From assembly GCA_028641055.1 (NCBI GenBank), contig JAPCYS010003698.1, positions 248,001 through 312,000 on the forward strand: 64,000 bases of DNA. Direction: 5' to 3'. The notes beneath the pieces are model-generated. The model saw only the letters and a program-made list of their open reading frames with translations, was not told the origin of the DNA and made no database searches. This DNA comes from Alopecurus myosuroides. Taxonomy: Eukaryota; Streptophyta; Magnoliopsida; Poales; Poaceae. The position numbers and the translations under genes are program-made. Shown here one piece after another: positions 47,691-59,786 of this stretch; the stretch's first letter is position 1; the number at the start of each line of letters is the position of its first letter.

Positions 47691-48849
47691 TTAGAGTCCA
47701 TGGAATAGAACGGAGACCGCCCGGTCGTTAAACATCTGAAACAACATCAACAAAACCATTCCCTCTACTACAAAGTTGTATTTTTCTGCAAACTTATGCC
47801 ACCCGGTTTTGAACCTCGTTCTACCATCAGCACACCTTGCGTATTTAGTTTTCATTGTACCAGACCCAATGACAGAGAGGCGTGCATACCCAAACTTCTT
47901 TAGGTTTAGAGATTTAGAAATGGACTTCGGTATCCTCTACACATGAGCCAAAAAAAAATAGGTCATAAAAAACCAGCATTTCGCAGTAACTAACTCTTTA
48001 ACATAACAAAAAAAAGCACATCTAAAAAAAGAAAAAAAAGAATAGATTACCAGATAGCTGTGCTGGATATCTTAAAAGGACAAACAGTGCAGATATGCAA
48101 AATCTCTAGCTTCAGCTCCAGCCATGATACCGTTGTAATTATTTAGTTGTTTGCGTGTTAACTCAACTGGTATACCATATGTGGCTGAGTTGCAGATTAT
48201 AATTGTTGCATTCTCGGCTATTCAAATCACGAAAGATAAATAAACAACGATTAGATAAAAAGGAAAATTCTAAGTACTATGGAATAACAAAAAATAAAAA
48301 CAAAACAAACAAAGAAAATACCTATAACACGGTTCTTAGGTTCTCCATTAGCTGTTTATGTCCATATAGGAATCTTCTCGGGACGACCATTAATGTAGAA
48401 CATGATGTTGTCTCCCACGTTCAGGCCGTAATCAGCTACGAAATTCTCAGTCATTGCCTCGTAAGCGAGTTGGCTGACTAGCTTTGCTCCTGGTGTTGAA
48501 ATAGTACTCATTACCACAAGGGGCCTCTACCAGGATTACATTCACGGTATTCCTCTCAAATGAGTTTTTCACATGACAAGGCACAATCTGCGTAGACAAA
48601 AAAAAAGAGGAAGGGGATAAAATAAAATCACCTAAATAAATAAATAAAAAAGTGTAGAAAAAAAAGCAGAGTAGCGTGTATCATATATTATATAACAAAA
48701 AATCACTTTCCTCTTGAAAAAAAAACAAAAAAAAGATCTCACCATGAACTTGTTGAAATCAGAATTGAGATGCACATAAAATGGATCGCTGGCGCTTGTC
48801 CTTTTGTTGCAGATCAAGCCGTGAGTTCCGCAAATCACAAAGACCATCT
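47691..48849 (-). pseudogene. Gene with two B3-type DNA-binding domains (REM-like), degenerate
   Basis: Minus-strand exons fit GT-AG borders at 48849-48742 and 48587-48322, then a probable exon at about 48230-48060 and a last exon 47936-47691 ending in TAA. The first two exons read DPFYVHLNSDFNKFM, then IVPCHVKNSFERNT, then FVADYGLNVGDNIMFYING, which follows the order of strands in a B3 domain. The last exon reads RIPKSISKSL, an RFKTGWHKFAEKYNFVVEGM segment and VLFHGL, a second B3-like domain. A frame change after the NTRSK segment and stops near the end of the second exon and near 48085 indicate decay. B3 proteins bind DNA in the nucleus. The gene lies convergent to the FAR1-like gene and on the same strand as the Ulp1-like gene upstream. 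Upstream exons may be missing. Confidence 0.68.
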
Positions 48850-51662
48850 CTGTCACAAAAAAATATAGAAAGGATTTGACCATCAACCGTAAAATAAAAA
48901 AGCTAAAAAGATTACCACAAAAACAGAGAAAAAGAAAAGAGCACAAGTTCCACTAGTACCCAACTCCCTAGTTCACCTTCCATGCACACTGAGAAAAACA
49001 TAGGAACTAGAGAACCAAGTAACAGGAAGAAAATAACACAACTTGAAAAGGGATGAGGAAAAGAGAGGGGAGTGACAATCTATATATAGTTGGATATAGG
49101 CACCAATTTCGTATCCCCTATAACCACCAACCAACTGCCAGCCATACACACACTTAAGACTGAATCAGAGAGAGTGACTGCACAAATATGAGAAATAAAA
49201 ACTGAGTTACTGCATGCTGGCCACTAACGCATGGTCCCAAAAAGATAAAAATAGACACTGCGTGCATGACAAAAAAAAAACTGAATCATAGAGAGTAAAT
49301 GCAAAGGAATAAGAAAAATAAAAGAGGGTGAGTTACTGCATGCTACTGACGTGCGCATGGTCCCGAAACTAAAAAACAAACACTGAATGCATGACAGGAA
49401 AACTGCTAGCAGTGCATACCATTGTTATACTGAAACAACTGCGACCACGGCACACCACTACAACACTGAATTACTTACAAATAACGCTGGTGACACTGGC
49501 AAAATCACTGCATCACTGAAAATGTATTGATTTCTACATGGCAAGCTGACTCGCTGACAAACATTGGTTAATAACATTGACGAAAATGGTTGATGCAACT
49601 GTAATAAAAACACATAGGCAATTTAAAAAAACCTGCTTGCAATTCGGAGACAGAATAGGAACAAAACTCAGTAATTTGGAATAAAAAATGGACTACTTGC
49701 AAACCAAAAATATGAGATACAAAAAAGTGGAAAAATGGACATGTTTTCTGCGTCGGATTCTGCCTTGGATAACTGAGATACTAAGTACATAAAGATAATA
49801 ATCTAACAGAAAAAACTAAGAACAAAACCAAACTATTAATTATTTTAAAGAACTAAAGCCAAATGAGACCTGACAAACTAAACATAAATAATGTGGTCCT
49901 CAAAGCTATCACGGGCTTGGAACCGACTATCCAAAGGAAAGAGAAACAAAAAGAATCAAAACATAGGGCCTGTCTGAAAACAACGATGCAAGAAAGATAA
50001 CAAAACATACAGTGAGATGATGTAAAACAATAAAACTGACTGAAATTTAAAAAATGAAGAAAGATAACTGAAAAAGAGAGAGAAAACAAAGGGTACAAAG
50101 ATGCTAGAAAGAGAAGGAAACATACAAGAAAGAGACATAAAAAATACAAAGACATGTCAACTAGAGAGGAACTAGCGAGGCAGGTGATAGAGGCATCAAA
50201 AAATTATAAAGAGCAAACAAAAGAATCAAAGACTGCAAGACATACACTGACACAAAATGGACCAAAATTGAGACACACAATCAGAGAAAGACATGTACAA
50301 CATACACACACTTGCCAATTGAGACCCTATCACGGGCTTGGAACCGTCTATCCAAACAAAGAGAAACAAAAAGAATCAAAACATAGGGCCCGACTGAAAA
50401 AAAGAGAGAGAACAGAGGGTACGAAGATGCAAGAAAGAGAACAAAACATACAATGAGATGATGCGAAACAGTAAAACTGGCTGAAATTCAAAAATGAAGA
50501 AAAGATGACTGAAAAAAGAGAGAGAACAAAGGGTAAAAAGATGCTAGAAAGAGAACAAAAAATACAAATAAAATACATCAAAACAAAAAAAGACATGTGA
50601 ACTAGAGAGGAACTAGCGAGGCAGGTGACAGAGGCATTGAAAAATTAGAAAGAGCAAACTAAAGACATAGAGAATGCAAGACATAAAATGACACAAAATA
50701 GACCAAATTTGAGATACAAAATTAGAGAAAGACAAGTACAACATACACACAGTTACTTCTAAAGAAAATAAATACAAAGAGTGCAAGAATGGAACAAGCA
50801 AGAGAAACACACATACAAGGACAGAACATAGATTCAAAGCAACATATTATAGGGACAGTTCACAAAATAGAAAAGAGAAAGGAAAGGAGAAATATGGAAG
50901 AAATAGAGAATCACAATAAAACAAACAATGCAGACAAAAAATTGAGAAAGAGATAGCAATAAAAACAAATAAAAAGACAAAAAAGAAATATGAGAAATTA
51001 GAAGCTTTCCTACGCCTTTATCCTGTCTTGAAATTTGCTACCCCCAAACATATTAAGGCAGGCGGAGTTAGAAGCAAAAAAAGTCAAAAAAAAAAATAAA
51101 GACGAAAATCATAAAAGAGGACAAAAAACCGACATAAAAGGGAATGAAGACCAACAAAGAATAAAAACAAAATAACAAAATTCAGATGAAAAAATGTAGG
51201 AAAATATGGAAGAGGAGAAACACATAAGCATGATCAGAGGAACTGGAAAAAGACTTACATATACACAAGAAATATTACTGTAGAGAAACAAAAATAGAAG
51301 AAATCACATAATATAGATAAAGACCAATATTAATTAACGTTTGTTCAGTTCATAAAGGATAATATGAATTGTCTACACCGTCATAGACAAATAACATTCT
51401 TACAACCATATGACAATTCATAACAAACTATAAGCAATGATACAGAGTAACACAAAAGAGGATTCCAGCTACCAAGAACATCATCGCTTGCAAAACAAAA
51501 CAAAAATCAAAATCCACCGTGACGTATCAACCCTGCAAAAATAATTTGTTAAACAAAAGAAGGAGATTAAAAACTACATTGATCCTAAAGCACATCAAAA
51601 TTGAAAAAAACAAAAAATACCTTTGAGTGAAAATATGTAACTAGAGTAAGATCGGTTTCGTT
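48850..51662. repeat. A-rich region with a 421-bp tandem duplication
   Basis: Between the B3-like and Ulp1-like genes the plus strand is rich in A and poor in T. The segment from 49906 (CTATCACGGGCTTGGAACCG) to about 50326 is repeated from 50327 to about 50757, including an AACTAGCGAGGCAGGTGA block near 50169 and 50610. The copies are well conserved with small indels. No coding exon was recognised. T-rich minus-strand composition would suit long plant introns or untranslated regions of the neighbouring minus-strand genes. Confidence 0.6.
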
Positions 51663-53015
51663 CTAACTCATAAAGTAAAGCTTCAATGAATACTGAATTC
51701 TTATGTTGAGGACGTCATTGCATGAAAACACCTTACGCATATCAATGTACGGCTTCCAAATCTCCATAAATTTCATTGAAAAAACTCCGCAATCAAACCT
51801 TTTTAGTTTTGCAGAAAAAACAACGAGAAAATAAATAAAAAGGCTATCAACTAGAATAAGGAAAAGGTTAATTGGCAAAAAAATATAGCTTACATAGTGT
51901 CATGCTTTGGAACATTGGGGTACATAACTCTAAAGTACTTGAAGGTGTTGTCGGTATTGAAAACCAGCTCCCAGAGGTGTATAAAATTGTCTATCTACAT
52001 AAGTAACATAAACAGAAAGTTACAAAAAAGAAAAGGATTATAAATTACAAAAATGTGCAAAAAAGATTAACTGACCAAAATATCCTTCTTCCTGATGTGA
52101 AAGTTTGAATTCTTGTCATGAAATGAGTCTAGGAAAGCAAAAATCTTGTACTCAAAATCAACGACAAAAACAAACCAGTGGTGTGCATCAACTACATGGA
52201 AGAAAAGCTGAAAAAGAAAGCTCAACTAAATAATTAAAACGGACACAACAAATACAGATAGCTAAGAATTATTATATTAGTAAAAAATTCAAATTCCAAA
52301 GCACCCTGTTGCTTTAGCCGCACCCTCGAAAGTTGTTCTTATAACATCTTCGTTGGAAAAAACTGATATTTCAGGATAGCTTCCTACACATATAAGCAAA
52401 AAAAATGTTGCGATTCTGAATAAAGGTAAACGACGATTAAAGATTATCGGATTATTTGTTTACAAAAAAAAGAAAAAGAGAGAGAAAAAATACATACACC
52501 AATAAGAGGAAAGAAATAGTGCCTTCTAGATGATACGGGGTGCTTTTCCTTAAACAACAAACAGCAAAAGCATGTTATCAAAAAGTTGTCGACTTCCCCT
52601 CCAGGCTTTAATGACTCCTCCAATGACTGATAGTTGTAGTGCACCTCTAGGTATAGTACACCCTATGTCCTGAGAAAATAAAAACAAAAAGAAAAAAAAA
52701 TTGAGAACAACAAAAATAACAAAGAAAAAAAAATATAAGTACATGATGTAAAAAATATAGGAAGACAAAAAATAGGAACATATCTTACTTCATGTGAGAT
52801 AGGTTATGGCCCAGCTCGATTATTGCAGAGTAATGAATTATTTCTTCATTAGACACTGGAAATTTAATATTATCTTGCAATGAAGGATTTTGGCCACTCA
52901 TAAGACAGTTCACAAAACTATACTTTTGACGCAAAGGATGAACATTAGTGACCTCTCCCTTTAGTTTCAATGCTTCACCCGGCTCCTGCCCCCAATCTAA
53001 ACCTATATAATTCAT
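51663..53015 (-). CDS. Ulp1/C48 cysteine peptidase-like gene (SUMO-protease fold), possibly degenerate
   Basis: Predicted minus-strand exons are 53015-52789, about 52669-52498, 52383 to about 52310, 52207-52076, 51994-51894 and 51798-51663, ending in TAG. The exons carry GGEVDNFLITCFC, RRHYFFPLIG, then VDAHHWFVFVVDFEYKIFAF with LDSF, then NFIHLWELVF, then FDCGVFSMKFMEIW. The His of HHW, the Asp of LDSF and the Cys of DCGVF match the C48 catalytic triad. The Gln usually found a few residues before that Cys seems to be His here (VPKHDT). Enzymes of this fold cleave SUMO-like tags, but many transposon-borne copies have unknown substrates. Splice phases at the first junction do not agree in my reading and the exon near 52310 has no clean donor, so it may be damaged. 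The 5' end is uncertain. Confidence 0.6.
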
Positions 53016-53594
53016 CTAAACGTGTTACATAAAAATTTCTAAGAGCCGTATATGAAAATTTCATCTCGTAAGCTCAAGCAGAAACACACAAATTTTCAAC
53101 GAATATTAGAAAAAAGTTTCAAAACTTCATCAACCACTGGATTGGGTCGATTCGCCTTGAAGATATGAAGTAAGAAAAATTCGGAATATAATATAATATA
53201 TTCTTTTCTTTGTGATGAAAATGCCAAAAAAAATCAAGTTGGCTCATATGTCTTTCTTTCTTTCCCTTATGCAGGCCATTAGAGGCCTTCAACTTTTCTC
53301 TTCCCTATTTTGGATTTGTTTCTTTGTGCGTAATCGTAATTATAGAAATTATCTTGTTGCAATCATATGAATATTCAATTAAAATCTTTAGACTTATACT
53401 AGAACCATGATGGTTGGCGGCCGACGTGCAAAACTTTAGCCGTCTTGCGAATGTGTTGCATGATTTGTTCTGCGCCGCCATCTTGCAAGAAATGGGGCTT
53501 GCCCAGGCGACACCCACAGTGATGGAGATCGACGACATCGAGGGTGATGCCCACACCTGCGGCGAGATGCATGATGACACGCAGGTCAACATTC
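53016..53594. other. Spacer between the Ulp1-like gene and the LINE, with an unrecognised short ORF
   Basis: AT-rich sequence to about 53400 would contain the promoter of the Ulp1-like gene. From about 53414 to 53599 a GC-richer plus-strand frame reads NFSRLANVLHDLFCAAILQE. It resembles a gene fragment but has no ATG in frame and no domain I know. Its sequence is cut by the LINE target site. Confidence 0.35.
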
Positions 53595-53609
53595 ACTAAA
53601 CCACGACAA

Positions 53610-56600
53610 TTCACTTGGGTTAGTAGGCGACCGGTACCAACATACGAAAAGTTGGATCATTTCCTAACTAGTATTGAGTGGGAACAAAAATACCCCTAAC
53701 TTATGTATATGCCCTATCTAGAGCAGGGTCCGATCATTCCCCATTATTATTAGACTCAGGGGATCAAGCTCATGTGGGTAACAAAAGTCATTTTTTCTTT
53801 CGAGCTCTCATGGTTACGCCACGACGGGTTCTATGATTTGGTGCGTCGGGAATGACTTTCAGTAACATCGGGTGCGTCTCCGATGGAACTATGGCAGAAT
53901 AAAATAAGACATCTACGCCAATTCTTATGGGGATGGGCGAAAAATGTTAGTGGGCAATACAAACTTTTTAAAGAGAAGCTACTTGTTTTGATAGACCAAC
54001 TCGATATTAAGGCTGAATCGGTCCTTCTAACGGTGGCCGAGCGGGCGGCTAAGAAGGAGGCTGAGGATAAACTAGCCAAACTACGGAGCGATGAGGAATC
54101 AAAGTGGGCGCAACGAGCTAAAGTAAAATACATACATGAGGGGGGAAATAATACGAAATATTTTCATATCACAGCGAATGGTAAACATTGGAAAAAACAA
54201 ATTTTCCACTTGGAACAAGATGAGAGAACGATTATTGGTGAACAAAACCTGAAAATATTTATCTCGGAATATTATAAAAGGCTACTTGGTGCGTCCGATC
54301 CTAGCTTTGTCTCTTTGAGAGAGGATATGAATAATGACATGCCCCAAATATGACCCGAAGAGAATGTGATCCTCACCAGTCCTTTTACGGAAAAGGAGGT
54401 GCAGGAGGCAATTATGCAAATGGAACATAACAAGGCCCCGGGACCGGACGGGTTCCTGGCGGAATTTTATCAACACTTCTGGGATGTTATCAAAAGCGAT
54501 TTGATGGACATGTTTTATCAGCTTCATAAGGGCGACTTACAATTTTTTAGGATAAACTTTGGTGTTATAACACTACTACCAAAAAAGGAAGATGCATATC
54601 GTATTGAATAATATAGACCAATATGTCTACTAAATGTGAGCTTTAAGGTATTTACTAAAGTGGGTAGGAACAGAGTAACATCCATTGCGAGTCGGGTGAT
54701 TAGACCAACTCAATCAGCTTTTTTACCGGGGAGAAACATTCTAGAAGGGGTTTTATTTTACATGAAACGATTCATGAGTTAAAGAGGAAAAAGATGAGTG
54801 GTGTACTTTTCAAAATAGATTTTTAAAAAGCGTATTACAAAGTTAATTGATCTTTTTTACAACAAGTGCTACGTATGAAAGGTTTTGTACCTACGTGGTG
54901 CGAATGGGTAGACCACTTTGTTCAAGGCGGGAGTGTAGGTATAAAGGTAAATGATGATCTTGAACATTACTTTCAAACGCTAAAAGGCTTGAGACGGGGG
55001 GACCCGCTGTCTCCTATTGTTTTTAATTAGTGGCGAACATGTTGGCTATTCTCATTGCTCGAGCAAAGGAGGATGGTCAAGTTGGTGGACTAGTACCGCT
55101 TCTTGTCGAAGGTGGGGTATCTATTCTACAGTATGCCGATGATACTATTCTCTTTTTAGAACATGATACTGATAAGGCGCTTAATATGAAACTTATCCTA
55201 GCATTGTTCAAACAATTGTTGGGATTAAAAATTAATTTCCATAAAAGTGAATTATATTGTTTTGGCGCTGCGGTGGATGCTCAGGAGGAATACCGTCACG
55301 TTTTTGGTTGTGCTATAGGTAGCTTACCTTTTAAGTATCTTGGTATTCCAATTCATTACCGCAAGTTACTGAATAAAGAGTGAAAACCGGTTGAGGATAG
55401 GTTCGAGAAAAAATTGAGTTCATGCGCTGGAAAGCTTTTGTCGTATGGGGACCGCCTCATTCTGATAAATTCGGTCCTAACTAGTCTACCCTTGTTTCTC
55501 CGATCCTTTTTTGAATTTCCTATTGGGGTGCGGAAGAGGTTGGATTTTTACCGATCTTGATTCTTTTGGCAGAGTGATAGTAAGAAACACAAATACCGGT
55601 TAACTAAATGGAATATTGTGTGTCGTCCGAAAGACCAAGGAGGGCTGGTTATAGAGGTGCTGGATATCAAGAATACGTGTCTGTTGAGTAAATGGTTCCA
55701 TAAATTGTTGCACGAGGAAGTGGTTTGGCAGGAACTCTTGACCAACAAATATATTCGGGATACATCGTTATCTCAAATAGAGGTTTATCCTTCCGATTCT
55801 CCCTTTTGGAAGGGGTTGATGAAAAATAAACGAGAGTTATTTGCTCGTGGTTCATTTGAACTAGGTAATGGTCAACAAGTGCGGTTTTGGGAGGACAGGT
55901 GGCTAGGAGATGAACCGTTATCTTCTCAGTATCCATCTTTATTTAATGTTACTAGACATAAGGACGTCACTGTAGAAAATGTGTTTGCTAACGTCCCATT
56001 AGAAATCCCATTTAGACGAGCCATTTGAGGGGAGAGCCGATCTTCCTGGTTGCATCTAGTGGAACGTCTGATGTATGTCCAGCTCTCAGATGAGCCAGAC
56101 AGATTTTGGTGGAGGCTAACTACGGATGGCCTCTTCTCAGTTAAATCCATGTATGCGGATATAATGCATGGGTCTACTCATTTTTTAAGAAAATATTTAT
56201 GGAGATTAAAAGTGCCCCTAAAAATTAAAATTTTTGTTTGGTTTCTCAATTGGAAAGTGATCCTTACAAAAGACAATTTAATTAAACGTAGTTGGATAGG
56301 ATGTAAAAAATGTGTTTTCGGCAAGACCAATGAAACCGTTCATCATCTTTTTATATCTTGTCCTTTTGCACGTGATATTTGGCGTCTTATTCACCTTACG
56401 TTTAGCATTTACCCTCCCACTAGTATTGCCAATATGTTTGGATCCTGGCTTAACGGAATTGATAAAAGGACAAAGGCGCGCATACGAATAGGCGTTGCGG
56501 CTGTTCTTTGGGCTATATGGAAATGTAGTAACCATGTGGTTTTTGATAAGAAAAAGGGTGTTCATTTTTTGCAGGTGATCAATATGACGATCTCTTCTAT

Positions 56601-56888
56601 CCAGACTTGGTCCTTCCTCCTTCCTGTGGATCAGCGAGGACTTGTGGATACAGGTTGTGCTCAAATGATGGCGGTCGTTCGGGTTATCTACAACCAGGGT
56701 GGGTGGCTTAATTCACGGAGCCTAGATGCATAACATCGTGATTTTTCTGTGGTTGGTGTTTGTGGCAACTTTAAGTGACCCATGAGTTGTAATAAAACAA
56801 TACTTTCACGTTTTATCATTTAATAAAAACCAGCCGTGTGCATCATTTTGATGCAGAGGCTGTGGCCAGGCTCCCATTTCTAAAAAAA
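53610..56888 (+). mobile_element. L1-type LINE, 5'-truncated, decayed
   Basis: The insertion is bounded by 15-bp target duplications ACTAAACCACGACAA (53595-53609) and ACTAAATCACGACAA (56889-56903), which differ at one base. It begins in the last part of the endonuclease region (a GSDHSPLLLDSGD-like reading near 53730). It continues through reverse transcriptase with NKAPGPDGFLAEFYQHFWD, an LKGLRRGDPLSP-like segment and the catalytic YADD (ILQYADDTILFL, near 55127), then a zf-RVT-type region (IKIFVWFLNWK, HHLFISCPFARDIWR) ending near 56733. Many stops break the frame. The 3' end has TGCATCATTTTGATGCAGAG and a short A tail, as in plant L1 elements. ORF1 and most of the endonuclease are absent, so it arrived dead by 5' truncation. 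Confidence 0.92.
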
Positions 56889-56903
56889 ACTAAATCACGA
56901 CAA

Positions 56904-57078
56904 CACCCACAACGACGACGAGACCTACTGCGACACCGTTTGATATGACCCACATGTCAAAATTATTGGCATGTATGCAATTTTTTTCTTGTATGTTGAC
57001 ATGACTCATATTTTTCATTTGTTATGCCTCTTTTTAGATATGTGTCAACATAAATGTAAATATTTATGTTACTTTCAA
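56904..57078. other. Short unique remnant between the LINE and Helitron A
   Basis: This is pre-insertion DNA that continues the sequence interrupted at 53609. It starts with a CACCCACAACGACGACGAGA stretch and then turns AT-rich. No gene could be assigned. Confidence 0.4.
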
Positions 57079-58626
57079 CTAGCACAGGAGCCCTCGCAAA
57101 TGCGAGGGCACCAACTTGTAGTTTGTCGAAACTTTGATTTTTATAAGTTGGTGTTATGGAGACATTTTTTTTTAGCATATTTACTTATTTGTTGTAAAAT
57201 AGGCACCGTTCAGACATGTATGCTATTTTGAAGGCGTGAAGTTATTGATTTTTTTTTCTGTGGTTATATTGCAAACTAACGAAATCAAAGGATGATGCTA
57301 TGTTTTCAATAAAAAGCATAATAAGATTAACACTTTTTAATGAACATATTATTTATGTAGTTAAAGTTGAGATTTCGAGGAGACCAACCAAACTAATTTT
57401 TCATTGTCTCTAGGTTAAGATTGGTCTTTTTTTGAAATTAACAAACTCATACTAAAACCATTATAGATGAATTATATATATTGTTGATAGAAAAGTGTTC
57501 CAATTTTTAAATAATTTACGATGAATTAGCAGTCACAAATAGAGATGCTCAACACCATAATTTCTAGAAAGAGATGTATTTTCTAAAAAAGTCTTTATGC
57601 ATCAAGATCTACATTCAACATTAAGTATTGCTATTTTCTAATCATGCCTAGACAGATCGATGGTTAGTCCGCATTAATTAGCTGGTGATTATTCAACCCC
57701 TCCTTCCTTCACGATTCAAAATCCTACATAGAGGAAAACAATATACTGAAATTCAGATTGGTCTATACAAAAAATGAACACATGATCAAATCAACGACGA
57801 AGTGACCGACCATTTTTCCTTGTGCCTCCGCTCATCAGCCGTACCCGTGCGGTCGTCTACCTAGTCTGCAAATTAACGGCTTTCGTTTACTTCTCAGTAC
57901 TCAACACACAATCGATCTAGACAATGGGAACGAAAAGATTTGATTCTTTATGATTGTAGGTGTGCATGCAGTGCGTGCAGCATGCTGATCAATGAAACCT
58001 GGTCGTGCAATGTATGTGTCTCCTAAATGGCCTTCTATAGTTATATTAATGTTGTTATTGCGTCTAGCTAAGTCGGTATTATCCTATACTCTTGTATATG
58101 TGGCGTATAATCTTAAAAAATATATGTGCAAATATATTTATAGCTACCATGTCATACCATTTTCCAAAAACAAAAAAGCTAGCATGTGGGAAGGCACGTC
58201 AGCCCATTACAATGAGACGTAGGTGTCTTAGTTTTTTTTCCTTCTGAACAGGGTATGTGCCTTACGTGGAGTCTGAATAAAAAAATTAAAACTGTGTCGA
58301 TCTTGTTCAATGTGTAGCGTACGTATCCTGGACAAACTCTAATGCGGGTCCCATCAAACAATCTTAAACGTGACATATGGAAAGTCCATGTACGTGACAC
58401 TTTTCTGTTAAATCTTAAGCACATAAAACATGTAACGTGAGTAGATTGGCACTTGTTGGTTAAATCGTAAGTCAATATTAACCGTGTCAAACATGTTACG
58501 TGACAAATACTTTTTGTTAAATCCTAGCCACATATTTTAGATCCAACTATCAAAATAAATTTGATGATGTGGCTTAACGTGGTGGCTCGGTTAGACATCC
58601 GTATATTGCTTTTAGTATATAATAGA
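57079..58626 (-). mobile_element. Helitron-like element A (non-autonomous)
   Basis: Read on the minus strand, the element starts TCTATTATATACTAAAAGCA (58626 downward) and ends in a perfect 9-bp stem hairpin GCCCTCGCATTTGCGAGGGC followed by TCCTGTGCTAG at 57079. The next minus-strand base is T and the base before the start is A. This is the A|TC ... hairpin ... CTAG|T structure of Helitrons, which insert between A and T without target duplication. The 1548 bp between shows no Rep/helicase and no recognised gene. It depended on a helper. Confidence 0.65.
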
Positions 58627-59303
58627 TAGACTAGTTGAAATGCCCATGCGTTGCTACGGGCTATCTCGATCAAATATTTTTCTTTAACAATTGTTATATC
58701 GGAAGAGGTAGATCAGATAATTTTTTTCTCTATCAATGATGATACAAAATGACTAAAATAATATTCTCAAATAGTATGAAGATTTACATATTAATATCAT
58801 CTTGGTTTAAATAAAAAAGATTATAATAGAAAACTTAATATTTATACTATACAGTTGTTAGTAGCGACCGTAACGCGTATACGGGCACAACGTCTCAAAT
58901 AAATAGAGTTTTCTAGTTTAGTCCGGCGGGAATCAAGAAATGAAGGTGCGGATCCTCTCCATAATTAACCTGCTCCCCCTACCAATGAAACGGGGCGAAC
59001 ATTCCCTCGAACTCCCCTTCACGTCACTGGTTCTCTACTCCCGTCGATCGCGTGTCCCCGCCTCCGATTCAGCTGTCATCACTTGCTCAAACTGTCGTCA
59101 GCCCAATCTTCTGCCATTAATGTCGTCCTCCACCACCTCCGCCAAAACCCTTGTGGTGGCGAATTCTCGAGCCTACAACCCCGTGATCCCAAGCTAAACT
59201 GACACTGCTACAGGTACGATGTAGCTTGGGGACAAGGCTGAGGCACATACCTAGACACGCCCGGGTTTTTTTTTAAATTAATCGGACAATACCGCCACTC
59301 CAC

Positions 59304-59786
59304 TTGTGTAATGTGCATCTGCACTGTGCAACACTTTCACATTCTCTCTCGTCACCTCCCACCGCCCTCGAGGACATCTCTCTCACTACCTGTCCCCAAT
59401 TGCCCCCAGCTCCCTCTCTCAGCCAACTCAGGCCGCCGCTCCTGCCAACGCGAGCGATTCTGGTCACCTTCAACCGGCTCTACGAGGACATCTCTGACCC
59501 CCGGTCCCCATTCGCCCTAGGCCAACCAAGACATGCCGCTGCTCCCGTTTGTCTCCACCGCCGGCGCGAGGATCCGCTCTCCCTATCCACACTCCGCACC
59601 TCCCCATCGAATCCGGTCGCCGAAGAGCCTTACGAGGCTCTCGAGCTCGGCATGCTCACGAGCGAGCTAGCTTTAGGTGCTGACGGCGGCGGAAGCGGAG
59701 GCGTGAGCTTCGTATCCACCGTATCCACAGCCGCGGCCATTGCGCGTTGGAGGTTACATAGCGCTAGCCTCCTCCTCCCGCAGTAG
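59304..59786 (+). other. GC-rich open segment in Helitron B, unknown
   Basis: A 160-codon open stretch with ATG at about 59310, rich in Ser, Pro, Leu and Ala, stands out from its AT-rich surroundings. The composition is like a grass first exon plus leader. No domain is recognised. It could be a captured first exon of an unknown gene, or the leader of the same gene as the amine oxidase fragment downstream; the sequence does not decide. Confidence 0.3.
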
